Source of the DNA: Trebonia sp963843745
GTDB taxonomy: Bacteria > Actinomycetota > Actinomycetes > Streptosporangiales > Streptosporangiaceae
Direction: 5' to 3'
Assembly (NCBI GenBank): GCA_963843745.1
Contig: CAWJLP010000004.1
Span: 62,001 to 126,000 of the forward strand
Length of the DNA: 64,000 bases
Every line of letters starts with the position of its first letter. Position 1 is the stretch's first letter. A program made the translations under genes and the position numbers. Below the pieces are notes generated by a model. It worked only from the letters and a program-made list of their open reading frames with translations. It searched no databases and had not been told where the DNA came from. Shown piece by piece: positions 1-8,540 of this stretch.

Positions 1-256
1 TCGGGCTGGCTGCCGCTCTTCTCGAGCAAGCCGGCAGACTTGGGCATGGTCACTATCTGGGCCTTTCTCCAACCAAAAAACGTGCCGGTGACTTCTTACC
101 ACCGTTAGCGGACCGTTAGGGACGCGTGAGGAACCCGAAAGGAGATACCCCGCCACCCATCGTTCACCCGCGCGGTGATTGCCTGGCGATAGGCGATAGG
201 CGATGCTGCCATCGCGGGCCTGCGGGCCACCCCCGGGAACCCTTGGAGGCTGCCGA
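1..256. other. No gene recognised at left edge
   Basis: No convincing reading frame is seen upstream of the methyltransferase. A short tandem GATAGGC motif occurs near 186-203, and a GGAGG ribosome binding site for the next gene lies at 245-249. The left edge may hold the flank of an unseen gene. Confidence 0.4.
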
Positions 257-1126
257 ATGACTTCCCTGTCCGGGCCCGACGCGCGGCGCTACGGGACGGT
301 CTTTGACGAGGTGGCGGACGAGTATGACCGCACCAGGCCGAGGTACCCCGACGCGCTCGTCGACCGGGCCTGCGAGGTCGCGGGCCTCGGGCACGGCGAC
401 CCGGTGCTCGAGATCGGGTGCGGCAGCGGGCAGCTGACGCGCAGCCTCATCGCCCGGGGCCTGCGGGTCACCGCGGTCGAGCCCGGCGGAAACCTCATCA
501 GGCTGGCCGGGCAGAATCTGGCGGGAACGGGCACGGGCTCGGTGGAGCTCGTTAACGCGCGGTTCGAGGACGCGGCGCTCCCCAGCGGATACTTCCGGGC
601 CGTCTTCTCGGCGTCCGCGCTGCACTGGGTCGACCCTGCGGTGGGCTGGCGGAAAATCGCCGGCGCGCTCGCGGCCGACGGGACACTCGCGCTGCTGTCG
701 TACTTCGGCGTCGACGAGCCGCGCAGCGCCGGCGACCAGGTCGCGATGCTCGCCGCCATCGCGAAGGTCGCCCCGGACATCGCCGCCAGCTGGCCGGTCT
801 ACCGGGACATCGACGGCACGCTCGCGGGAGTAGAGGGGCGCCGCGGCAACGTCTCCGAGGTCTGGGCCTGGCTTGGCAGCTACGACATGGCGCAGGACGA
901 CGCCGCCCGCCTGTTCGGCGATGTGCAGGTGGCGCTAGTGCCGAAGCTCGTCGAGCAGACGGCCAGCGAGCTCAACGCCACCTTCCGCACGATGTCCTAC
1001 TACGCGCGCCTCTCCCCGCCACAGCGCGAGGCGCTTGCGCAGGAGTGCGAGGCGCTTTACGCCCGCCTCGGCCGCCCGGTCCGCGCCAGCGTGGTCACGG
1101 CCCTCGTCACGGCCCGCCGCACCTGA
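257..1126 (+). CDS. Class I SAM-dependent methyltransferase
   Basis: A 289-residue soluble protein with a Rossmann-type methyltransferase fold. The SAM-binding motif I, VLEIGCGSGQ, lies at about residues 50-59, followed by a VEPGG acidic-loop motif; SALHWVD near residue 120 resembles post-motif regions of UbiE/Tam-like enzymes. ATG at 257 is chosen over an in-frame upstream start because GGAGG at 245-249 sits 7 bases before it. The substrate cannot be told from sequence. The gene stands alone, with no obvious partner; the 120-bp gap downstream separates it from the metal-transport operon. Confidence 0.85.
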   Translation: MTSLSGPDARRYGTVFDEVADEYDRTRPRYPDALVDRACEVAGLGHGDPVLEIGCGSGQLTRSLIARGLRVTAVEPGGNLIRLAGQNLAGTGTGSVELVNARFEDAALPSGYFRAVFSASALHWVDPAVGWRKIAGALAADGTLALLSYFGVDEPRSAGDQVAMLAAIAKVAPDIAASWPVYRDIDGTLAGVEGRRGNVSEVWAWLGSYDMAQDDAARLFGDVQVALVPKLVEQTASELNATFRTMSYYARLSPPQREALAQECEALYARLGRPVRASVVTALVTARRT

Positions 1127-1247
1127 ACGGGCATGGCACGGCGCGGGACTGAGATACCCGTCTACCGGGCGTTCATGCGCACATGAAATCGTGAAGGACA
1201 GCAGGAGTAGCACCTGATCAGCTCTGCGAGGCAAGAGGGGCCACACG

Positions 1248-2570
1248 ATGACGAGTACGTCGCCTGCCTCAGCGTCACCCGCGGCGGACCGCGAGCAGAC
1301 GCTACGCCTATCCAACCTGCTAAAGCGGCCAGTAGCGGACAGCAGTGGCGAGTTGCTCGGACGTCTTTCCGATGTGATCGTCCGGCTTCGCGGCTCGGAC
1401 TACCCGCTGGTCACCGGCCTGGTCGTCGCGATCGGCGGACGGCAGGTCTTCGTCCCGATGGATAAGGTCAGCTCGTTCGACGGGGATGTGCTGAAGCTCA
1501 CCACGGCGAAGCTGGACCTGCGGCAGTTCGAGCGGCGCGACGGCGAAGTGCTGCTCAGGGCCGACGTGCTCGGGCACCGGCTGATCGACGTGGAGAACGC
1601 CCGGCTCGTTCGGGCGGCGGACCTGCAGCTTTACCGAGACGATGGCGAGTGGGTGCTGTCGGGGGTGGACACTAGGCCGCGGGCGCGGCGGCTGTTCGGC
1701 CTGCTCGGCCCCGGCCAGCCCGCGGACGAGGGAGGGGGAGGCTTCCGTGACTGGCACGACTTCGAGTGGCTGATCGGCCACACGGGCAGCGAGCTGCACC
1801 GCGGGCCGTTCGCCCGGGTGCGCAGGCTCAAGCCCGCGCAGATCGCCGACCTGCTCGAAGAGGCGTCGAAGAACGAGGAAACCGAGATCCTCGACCGGGT
1901 GCACGCTGACCCGGAGCTCGAGGCGGACGTCTTCGAGGAGCTCGACGAGGACCTGGCGACCCGGCTGCTCGGCGCCCGCACCGACGAAGAGATCGCCGGC
2001 GTGCTCAGCAGGATGCGGGCCGACGACGCCGCGGACACCATCGCGGAACTGCCGCAGCGCCGCCGGCAGCCCGTGCTCGACCTGCTGCCGCCGCCGCAGC
2101 GGGCCAAGGTGCTCACGCTGCTCGGCTTCAACCAGACCAGCGCAGGCGGCCTGATGGGGGTCGACTACGTGGCGCTGCCGGGCAGGACAACGGTAAGCGC
2201 CGCGCTGGAGCAGATCCGCGTGTCGATCACGCTCCAGCCGGAGGCCCTGACCAGCGTGCACGCCGTGGACTCCGAGGGCGCCCTGCTGGGTGTCGCCCAT
2301 CTGGTCACGCTCCTGCAGTCCGATCGGGACCGGACCCTGATCGACGTGTGCGACACCGACCCGGTCCGGGTGGGCACGGACACCGACATCATGGACGTGG
2401 CCGTGCTGATGACCGACTACAACCTGATCACGATCCCCGTGGTGGACGACGAGCGCCACCTGCTCGGCGTCATCACGGTCGACGATGTGCTCGAGGTCAC
2501 GCTGCCCGACGACTGGCGCCGCCGCGAGGCGGCGGAGCCGCCGGACGCCAGGCACGGAGACCATCGGTGA
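1248..2570 (+). CDS. PRC-barrel / MgtE N-terminal / CBS-domain protein
   Basis: A 440-residue cytoplasmic protein without membrane segments. Residues about 18-95 resemble a PRC-barrel (DSSGELLGRLSDVIV). Residues about 185-290 form the superhelical MgtE intracellular N domain (repeated LLEE, ELDEDLATRLL, MRADDAADTIAELP). A pair of CBS domains fills about 295-425 and ends in VITVDDVLE. In true MgtE channels these modules sense Mg2+ and gate an attached pore; here the pore domain is absent. The stop overlaps the GTG of the NRAMP-like permease by 4 bp, so the two are probably co-translated and this protein is inferred to regulate that permease by binding Mg2+ or nucleotides. Confidence 0.88.
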   Translation: MTSTSPASASPAADREQTLRLSNLLKRPVADSSGELLGRLSDVIVRLRGSDYPLVTGLVVAIGGRQVFVPMDKVSSFDGDVLKLTTAKLDLRQFERRDGEVLLRADVLGHRLIDVENARLVRAADLQLYRDDGEWVLSGVDTRPRARRLFGLLGPGQPADEGGGGFRDWHDFEWLIGHTGSELHRGPFARVRRLKPAQIADLLEEASKNEETEILDRVHADPELEADVFEELDEDLATRLLGARTDEEIAGVLSRMRADDAADTIAELPQRRRQPVLDLLPPPQRAKVLTLLGFNQTSAGGLMGVDYVALPGRTTVSAALEQIRVSITLQPEALTSVHAVDSEGALLGVAHLVTLLQSDRDRTLIDVCDTDPVRVGTDTDIMDVAVLMTDYNLITIPVVDDERHLLGVITVDDVLEVTLPDDWRRREAAEPPDARHGDHR

Positions 2571-4417
2571 CGACGCGCGAGGACCCGGGGCAGCCGCGGC
2601 GTCCGGTGCCGGAGGCGCCTGGCGCGCCGCGGGCCACTCCTGGCGCGGCGACGTCGGCGGAGGCGCCTGACCCGGCGACGTCGGCGGATGACGCGAGGCC
2701 GACGGCGCGGCCCGCGGGACCGGGGCCACCGGAGCCGCAGCGGCCGCAGCAGCCGGAGCCGCCGCGGCGCCCTGCTTCGGCGCCGACGCTCGCGAAGCCG
2801 GCGACCGCGGTGCTCGACGACGCTCACCTCGGCGACATCGAGGGCGCGTTCGGCCACATCCGGATGGACGACGAGCGGCGCTCCGGGCTGCGCCGCCGCC
2901 TGATCACCTTCCTGGCCATCATCGGTCCCGGGATCATCGTGATGGTCGGCGACAACGACGCCGGCGGCGTGTCCACCTACGCGCAGGCGGGCCAGGATTA
3001 CGGGTACACCCTGCTGTGGACGCTGCTTCTGCTCATCCCGGTGCTGATCGTCAACCAGGAGATGGTCGTCCGGCTCGGCGCGGTCACCGGCGTGGGGCAC
3101 GCGCGGCTGATCAACGAACGGTTCGGCCGGTTCTGGGGCTGGTTCAGCGTCGGCGACCTGTTCATCCTGAACTTCCTGACGATCGTCACCGAATTCATCG
3201 GCGTCTCGCTCGCGCTGCGCTTCTTCGGCGTGAGCCCGTACATCTCCGTTCCGGTCACCGCCGTGGTGCTAGTCGCGATCACGGCAAGCGGCAGCTTCCG
3301 GCGCTGGGAACAGGCAATGTTCCTGTTCATCGCGGTGAGCCTGATCCAGATTCCGCTCGCCCTGCTGTCCGAGCCGCACTGGGGTTCGATCGGATACCAC
3401 TTCGTGGTGCCCGGCGTGCAGGGCGGTGTCACCTCGGACGCGGTGCTTTTGATCATCGCGATCGTCGGCACGACCGTCGCCCCGTGGCAGCTGTTCTTCC
3501 AGCAGTCCAACGTCATCGACAAGCGGATCACGCCCCGTTTCATCCCCTACGAGCGGGCGGACACGACACTTGGCGCGTTCGTCGTCGTCATCGGGGCGAC
3601 GGCGATCCTTATCACCGGCGTGTACGCGGCGGTCGGGACCGGCGCCGCCGGGCATTTCACCAACGCGCTGGACACGGCCCTCGCGCTGGCGAAGCACGGG
3701 CAGGTGTACGGCGCGCTGTTCTCGATCGTGCTGCTCGACGCCAGCATCATCGGCGCGGCGGCGGTCACCCTGTCGACCAGCTACGCGTTCGGCGACGTGT
3801 TCGGCATCAGTCACTCGCTGCACCGCTCGTTCAAGGACGCCAAGCCGTTCTACGCGAGCTACAGCGCGATGATCGCGGTGGCCGCTGGCATCGTGCTGAT
3901 CCCCGGCGCGCCGCTCGGCCTGTTCACCACCTCGGTGCAGGCGCTCGCCGGAATCCTGCTGCCCAGCGCGTCCTGCTTCCTGCTGCTGCTCTGCAACGAC
4001 CGTGAGGTGCTCGGCCCGTGGATCAACCCCCGCTGGCTGAACATCGTGGCCGCGATCATCGTCGGGGTGCTTGTCGACCTGTCCGGCACGCTGGTGATCA
4101 CAACCCTCTTCTCGCACCTAAGCGCGACCCTCGTCGCGCTGTGGCTCGGCGCCGGGCTGGTGGCCGGCGCGCTCCTTTACGCGGGCTGGCTACGGGTCAC
4201 GAGATCCCGCAGGCCGCCGCGCGAGCCGCACCCGCGGACGACGATGTCGGAAACCGACCGGCTCAACTGGCGGATGCCGCCCCTCGCCCTGCTCAAGCCG
4301 GTGCAGTGGTCGGCAGGCACCAAGCTCGGCATGGGGATGCTGCGCGGCTACCTAGTCGTCTCGGTGGTCCTGCTCATCGTCAAGGCCATCCAGCTCGGCA
4401 CCGGCGTCGGCGGCTAA
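2567..4417 (+). CDS. NRAMP-family divalent metal transporter (divergent)
   Basis: A 616-residue membrane protein. Residues 1 to about 80 are Pro/Ala-rich and probably cytoplasmic; roughly eleven hydrophobic segments follow. The first contains GPGIIVMVGDNDAGG, where canonical NRAMP proteins have a DPGN motif; the position matching the TM6 MPH motif reads APWQLFFQQ. The methionine that selects transition metals is therefore missing, as in NRAMP relatives reported to carry Mg2+ or Al3+. GTG at 2567 overlaps the upstream TGA (GTGA). The longer frame starting at 2348 only shadows the upstream gene. Coupling to an MgtE-N/CBS protein favours Mg2+ or another hard cation; the family is clear and the ion is inference. 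Confidence 0.88.
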   Translation: MTTREDPGQPRRPVPEAPGAPRATPGAATSAEAPDPATSADDARPTARPAGPGPPEPQRPQQPEPPRRPASAPTLAKPATAVLDDAHLGDIEGAFGHIRMDDERRSGLRRRLITFLAIIGPGIIVMVGDNDAGGVSTYAQAGQDYGYTLLWTLLLLIPVLIVNQEMVVRLGAVTGVGHARLINERFGRFWGWFSVGDLFILNFLTIVTEFIGVSLALRFFGVSPYISVPVTAVVLVAITASGSFRRWEQAMFLFIAVSLIQIPLALLSEPHWGSIGYHFVVPGVQGGVTSDAVLLIIAIVGTTVAPWQLFFQQSNVIDKRITPRFIPYERADTTLGAFVVVIGATAILITGVYAAVGTGAAGHFTNALDTALALAKHGQVYGALFSIVLLDASIIGAAAVTLSTSYAFGDVFGISHSLHRSFKDAKPFYASYSAMIAVAAGIVLIPGAPLGLFTTSVQALAGILLPSASCFLLLLCNDREVLGPWINPRWLNIVAAIIVGVLVDLSGTLVITTLFSHLSATLVALWLGAGLVAGALLYAGWLRVTRSRRPPREPHPRTTMSETDRLNWRMPPLALLKPVQWSAGTKLGMGMLRGYLVVSVVLLIVKAIQLGTGVGG

Positions 4418-4443
4418 GCCAGACCGGGCGGGCAGGGGCCGGC

Positions 4444-4527
4444 GGAGGATGCGAGATTCGAACTCGCGAGGCGTTGCCACCAACACGCTTTCCAAGCGTG
4501 CGCCCTAGGCCACTAGGCGAATCCTCC
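4444..4527 (-). tRNA. tRNA-Ser (anticodon GGA)
   Basis: Read on the minus strand, the 7-bp acceptor stem GGAGGAT/ATCCTCC closes a cloverleaf with D arm, a five-pair anticodon stem CACGC/GCGTG, loop TTGGAAA (anticodon GGA), a long variable arm typical of serine tRNAs, and a T arm containing GTTCGAATC. CCA is not encoded. It lies between the NRAMP-like gene and the SRP RNA. Confidence 0.95.
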
Positions 4528-4811
4528 GTCGGGTAGCTTACCGGAGCGCGGGTACCCGAACCACCCGCTCGTGTCCGATGCGCCGGCAAGCGAGGGCCGA
4601 GTCGGACTGCGGATCGTCTCCGGTCGGTGCGGGCGCCGATGACATAGGGCGCGAAAGTGACCGGAGAACTACCACAAAACGGACAGAAAACGTGAATTTT
4701 TCGCCCTATGTGCCGACCCGGCATCCGGCCGTGCCCGATATAGGCTATTTGTTCCTGACGGGAGCCGGCGCCTGGCGCGAGCGGTGCCCGGGGTGACTAG
4801 ACTTACCGAAC

Positions 4812-4899
4812 GACCCCCCGTGCGGCGTTTACCTCGCCAACCCCCCCAGGGCCGGAAGGCAGCAAGGGTACGTGGGCTCTGACGGGTGCGCGGGGGGTC
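4812..4899 (+). ncRNA. ffs: Signal recognition particle RNA (4.5S-like)
   Basis: The conserved apical domain GGCCGGAAGGCAGCAAGGGT lies at about 4850-4871. The two ends, GACCCCCCG and CGGGGGGTC, pair to form the closing stem of the small bacterial SRP RNA. This RNA binds Ffh and targets membrane proteins co-translationally. Placement just upstream of dnaX is the usual actinobacterial arrangement. The ends are set by base pairing and could be off by a few bases. Confidence 0.93.
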
Positions 4900-5018
4900 C
4901 CTTACTTCCTTCCGGAGGACCAGTTCCCCCGGACCCCCCTGTTCCCGAGGGACCAGTCCCCCGGGCCCCCTGTCTCAATCGCGGGGTGGCGACGGGCTTG
5001 GCCTGCGAGGATAACGTC

Positions 5019-7379
5019 ATGGCGGAAGACTCCGAGGAAACCGGCCGCACGCGGCAGAACCTGGCCCTGTACCGCAAGTACCGCCCCGCCACCTTCGCCG
5101 AAGTCCGCGGCCAGGATCACGTCACGCAGCCGCTCCGCCAGGCGCTGAGCAGCGGCCGGATCAACCACGCTTATCTGTTCAGCGGCCCGCGCGGCTGCGG
5201 CAAGACGTCCAGCGCCCGCATCCTGGCCCGCTCCCTCAACTGCGTGAACGGCCCGACCCCTGACCCGTGCGGGGTCTGCGACTCGTGCGTGGCGCTCGCC
5301 CCGTCCGGGCCTGGCTCGATTGACGTCATCGAGATCGACGCCGCCAGCCACGGCGGCGTTGACGACGCCCGCGACCTGCGCGAGCGGGCTTTCTACGCCC
5401 CGGTCGCCGGCCGGTTCAAGATCTACATCATCGACGAGGCGCACATGGTGACCCAGCAGGGCTTCAACGCCCTGCTCAAGCTCGTCGAAGAGCCGCCGCC
5501 GCACCTGAAGTTCATCTTCGCGACCACCGAGCCTGAAAAGGTCATCGCGACGATCAGGTCCAGGACGCACCACTACCCGTTCCGGCTCATGGCGCCGTCG
5601 GTGATGCGCGAGCTTACCGAGGAGATCCTCAACTCCGAAGGGGTCAAGTTCGACCCCGCGGTGCTGCCGCTCGTGGTGCGGGCCGGCGCCGGCTCCGCGC
5701 GTGACACGCTGTCCATCCTCGACCAGCTGCTCGCCGGCTCTGACGACAGCGGCATCAGGTACGACCGCGCGGTCTCGCTGCTCGGCTACACCGACGCCAC
5801 CCTGCTCGACGAGATCGTGGACGCGTTCGCGGCGGGCGACGGCGCGGCGGTGTTCCGGGCGGTGAACCGGGTGATCGAAGGCGGCCACGAGCCGCGCCGG
5901 TTCGCGACCGACATGCTGGACAGGTTCCGCGACCTGATCGTGCTCGCCTCGGTGCCTGACGCGATCACCTCCGGCCTGCTCGACGTGCCGCCTGACCGCG
6001 CGGGGGCGCTGACCGCGCAGGCCAGCCGCTCCGGCCTGGCGGCGCTGACCCGCGCCGCCGAGATCATCAGCGCGGGCCTCGACCAGATGCGCGGCGCCAC
6101 CTCACCGCGGCTGCTGCTCGAGCTGATGTGCGCGCAGGTGCTCCTCCCGGCGGCGGCGACCGATGAGCGTTCCGTCCTGGCCAGGCTCGAGCGACTCGAA
6201 TCGGGTGCGGTAAATCAGTCTTATCCGGAACGTACGCGGCCGGCTCCGGAGCCTTCCGTTACTCCCGAGCCGGGCCGGCCTGTCAGCGCGGCGCCTTCCC
6301 AGCCCGCCGCCGAGTCCGAGCCTGGCCGGCCTGTCGGCACGGCTCCCGCCCGGTCTGCCGCCGCGCCTCAGGTCGCCCGGCCCGTCGAGGATCCGCCCGC
6401 CCGCCCGGCCGCCGCCGCGCCTCAGGTCGCCCGGCCCGTCGAGGATCCGCCCGCCCGCCCGGCCGCCGCCGCGCCTCAGGTCGCCCGGCCCGTCGAGGAT
6501 CCGCCGGCCCGCCCGGCCGCCGCCGCGCCTCAGGTCGCCCGGCCCGTCGAGGATCCGCCCGCCCGGCCGGCCGCCGCCGCGCCTCCCGCGCCTGGCGCTC
6601 AGGTGCCCGCCGACTCGGCGCGGCCGTCGGAGGACCCGTCGCGCTCGCAGGCGGCCCGCCAGGCGTCCGCCGGTGCCGGCGTTCCCGCCGCCTCCGGCGC
6701 CGCAGAGTCGTCGCGTCCCGGCGCTCCTCCGCCCGCTGGCCCGCGCGGAGCGGCCACGGCGGAGACGCTCCGGCAGGGGTGGGACGGCGTGCTCGAGGCC
6801 CTGAAGGCCAAGCGGCGGGTCGCCTGGATGCTGCTCAGCAACGCCAGTGTCGTCTCGCTCGACGAAGGGGTGCTCACCCTCAGGTTCCCCAGGCAGGGCG
6901 ACGTCAAGGGCTTCCAGAGCAGCGGGTACGAGAATCTGCTCAAGCAGGTGCTGCAGGCGCGGTTCGGGGTGAACGTCGTGGTCCGGGCCGTCTCCGGGGG
7001 AGACTCGCCGCCCGGCGAGCGGCGTCGCCAGGGACCAGGGCCGGTACCGCCGCCGCCCGCGCCGCCCGCGGGCCAGCCCGCGGGCGCCCGTCCCGGGGAG
7101 GCGCCCGCCGCGGCGGATCCGTCCTCGGACCCGCCGCCCGTGGCGCCTAGGCCGGCCGCGGCCGAGCCGCCGTCGGCGGCTGCCCCGCCTGCGGACGGAG
7201 CGGGGCGCCGGGGCGGAGGCACGGGCCCGTTCGGGATATCTGATCTTCCCCCGCCGCCGGATGCGGAGTTCGATCCTGACGACGAGGACATGGCGGTGCC
7301 CGTGGCGGCCGATCTGACCGGCATGGCGCTGGTGCAGCGCGAACTGGGTGCCCAGGTCATCGCCGAATACGAGGACTAG
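5019..7379 (+). CDS. dnaX: DNA polymerase III subunit gamma/tau
   Basis: A 786-residue clamp-loader ATPase. The N-terminus shows LYRKYRP, Walker A GPRGCGKTSS at about 56-65, a four-cysteine zinc module (C75, C84, C87, C90), Walker B IYIIDEAH, sensor LLKLVEEPP and FIFATTEP. Residues about 380-580 and 680-780 are Ala/Pro-rich linkers; between them a folded segment (RRVAWMLLSNASVVSL...) resembles the tau C-terminal region that binds polymerase alpha. ATG at 5019 has GAGG at 5007-5010. The linker contains four exact-period 54-bp repeats at 6363-6578. No slippery heptamer for gamma production was found; only the long form is predicted. Confidence 0.97.
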   Translation: MAEDSEETGRTRQNLALYRKYRPATFAEVRGQDHVTQPLRQALSSGRINHAYLFSGPRGCGKTSSARILARSLNCVNGPTPDPCGVCDSCVALAPSGPGSIDVIEIDAASHGGVDDARDLRERAFYAPVAGRFKIYIIDEAHMVTQQGFNALLKLVEEPPPHLKFIFATTEPEKVIATIRSRTHHYPFRLMAPSVMRELTEEILNSEGVKFDPAVLPLVVRAGAGSARDTLSILDQLLAGSDDSGIRYDRAVSLLGYTDATLLDEIVDAFAAGDGAAVFRAVNRVIEGGHEPRRFATDMLDRFRDLIVLASVPDAITSGLLDVPPDRAGALTAQASRSGLAALTRAAEIISAGLDQMRGATSPRLLLELMCAQVLLPAAATDERSVLARLERLESGAVNQSYPERTRPAPEPSVTPEPGRPVSAAPSQPAAESEPGRPVGTAPARSAAAPQVARPVEDPPARPAAAAPQVARPVEDPPARPAAAAPQVARPVEDPPARPAAAAPQVARPVEDPPARPAAAAPPAPGAQVPADSARPSEDPSRSQAARQASAGAGVPAASGAAESSRPGAPPPAGPRGAATAETLRQGWDGVLEALKAKRRVAWMLLSNASVVSLDEGVLTLRFPRQGDVKGFQSSGYENLLKQVLQARFGVNVVVRAVSGGDSPPGERRRQGPGPVPPPPAPPAGQPAGARPGEAPAAADPSSDPPPVAPRPAAAEPPSAAAPPADGAGRRGGGTGPFGISDLPPPPDAEFDPDDEDMAVPVAADLTGMALVQRELGAQVIAEYED
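6363..6578 (+). repeat. Four 54-bp tandem repeats inside dnaX
   Basis: Units begin at 6363, 6417, 6471 and 6525 with GCGCCTCAGGTCGCCCGGCC. Each encodes an 18-residue unit APQVARPVEDPPARPAAA in the flexible linker of DnaX. The copies differ at only one or two positions, so they are recent and probably variable in number between strains. Confidence 0.95.
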
Positions 7380-7429
7380 CGGCGGGTTCGTGGGCTTAGC
7401 AGAAGCTGCGCGGAAGTAGGCTTCCGGTT

Positions 7430-7882
7430 ATGGAACCTGGCGGTTTTGACATGCAGCAGATTTTCGCTGCCGCGCAGCAGATGCAGGCGCAGCTGGCGAA
7501 CGCTCAGCAGGCGCTCGCCGACAGCGAAGTGACCGGGACGGCGGGCGGCGGCGCCGTGCGCGCCGTCGTGAGCGGGGCCGGCGAGCTGCTCGATCTGACC
7601 ATCGATCCTGGCGTGATCGACACGTCGGACCCGGTGGAGACCGCGACGACGGTCGCCGACCTCGTGCTCGCGGCCGTGCGTGACGCGGCCCGCGCCGCGG
7701 CTGACCTTCAGCAGCGGCAGCTCGACGTGATCAGCGGCGGGGTACCCGGACTCAACCTGTCCGGCCTCGGCATCGGCGGCGCCGGCGCGGAGGCGGTCGG
7801 CGAGGCTTACTACGACGACGATGAAGACGACGAAGAAGATGAAGACGAAGAAGACGACGAAGACGACGACGAAGAAAGCTGA
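7430..7882 (+). CDS. YbaB/EbfC-family nucleoid-associated protein
   Basis: A 150-residue protein whose first 100 residues match the small YbaB/EbfC DNA-binding dimer: an N-terminal Gln/Ala-rich helix (MQQIFAAAQQMQAQL), a beta section around GTAGGGAVRAVVSG and LTIDPGVID, and a C-terminal helix (VRDAARAAADLQQRQL). The gene lies between dnaX and recR, as in most bacteria. The last 24 residues are nearly all Asp/Glu, an extreme acidic tail not needed in the E. coli protein. The start is uncertain: no strong ribosome site is visible at 7430, and the in-frame ATG at 7451 is an alternative. Confidence 0.85.
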   Translation: MEPGGFDMQQIFAAAQQMQAQLANAQQALADSEVTGTAGGGAVRAVVSGAGELLDLTIDPGVIDTSDPVETATTVADLVLAAVRDAARAAADLQQRQLDVISGGVPGLNLSGLGIGGAGAEAVGEAYYDDDEDDEEDEDEEDDEDDDEES

Positions 7883-7891
7883 CGGCAGGGC

Positions 7892-8491
7892 ATGTACGAA
7901 GGCGTCATTCAGGGCCTTATCGATGAGCTGGGGCGGCTGCCCGGAGTTGGGCCGAAAGGCGCGCAACGCATCGCCTTTTACCTGGTCGCCGCCGACCCGG
8001 AGGACGTCAGGCGGCTGGCGGCGGCGCTGGTCGAGGTGACAGAGCGGATCAGGTTCTGCAAGACCTGCGGCAACGTCGCCGAGGCCGAGGAGTGCCGGAT
8101 CTGCCTCGACACCCGGCGCGACCCGTCGGTGATCTGCGTCGTGGAGGAGCCCAAGGATGTCGCGGCGGTGGAGAAGATCCGCGAGTTCCGCGGCAGGTAT
8201 CACGTGCTGGGCGGCGCGATTAGCCCCATCGACGGGGTCGGTCCCGACGACCTGCGGATTCGCGAGCTGATGGCCAGGCTGGCGGATGGCTCCGTCACCG
8301 AGCTGATCCTGGCGACCGACCCGAACCTCGAGGGCGAGGCGACCGCGACCTATCTCGCCCGGCTGGTCAAGCCGCTGGGGCTGCTGGTCACCAGGCCCGC
8401 CAGCGGGCTGCCGGTCGGCGGCGACCTGGAGTACGCCGACGAGGTCACGCTGGGCCGGGCCTTCGAGGGCCGGCGGCTGCTTGACGTGTGA
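7892..8491 (+). CDS. recR: Recombination mediator protein RecR
   Basis: A 199-residue protein of normal RecR length. An N-terminal helix-hairpin-helix (GRLPGVGPKGAQRIAFYL) is followed by a C4 zinc finger (CKTCGNVAEAEECRIC), a Toprim domain (ICVVEEPKD and LATDPNLEGEATA) and the C-terminal GLPVGGDLEYADEVTL segment. RecR works with RecF/RecO to load RecA at gaps. It begins 9 bp after the YbaB-like gene and is likely co-transcribed with it. Confidence 0.97.
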   Translation: MYEGVIQGLIDELGRLPGVGPKGAQRIAFYLVAADPEDVRRLAAALVEVTERIRFCKTCGNVAEAEECRICLDTRRDPSVICVVEEPKDVAAVEKIREFRGRYHVLGGAISPIDGVGPDDLRIRELMARLADGSVTELILATDPNLEGEATATYLARLVKPLGLLVTRPASGLPVGGDLEYADEVTLGRAFEGRRLLDV

Positions 8492-8525
8492 CAAATTAGA
8501 TTGGGCGTAGCCTCCGGCTGCCAGC

Positions 8526-8540
8526 TACACTCTGGCCACG
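8526..8540 (+). promoter_or_regulatory. Candidate leaderless promoter for aspartate kinase
   Basis: TACACT at 8526-8531 resembles a -10 element and ends 8 bases before the GTG at 8540. No Shine-Dalgarno sequence precedes that GTG. This arrangement is common for leaderless actinobacterial transcripts; a weak -35, TTGGGC at 8501-8506, is 19 bases upstream. The call rests on spacing alone. Confidence 0.35.

Noticed and set aside
4749..4803. Promoter for SRP RNA (TTGTTC ... TAGACT)
   Set aside because: Spacing of 43 bases between the hexamers is incompatible with a sigma-70 promoter; only the TAGACT may be real.
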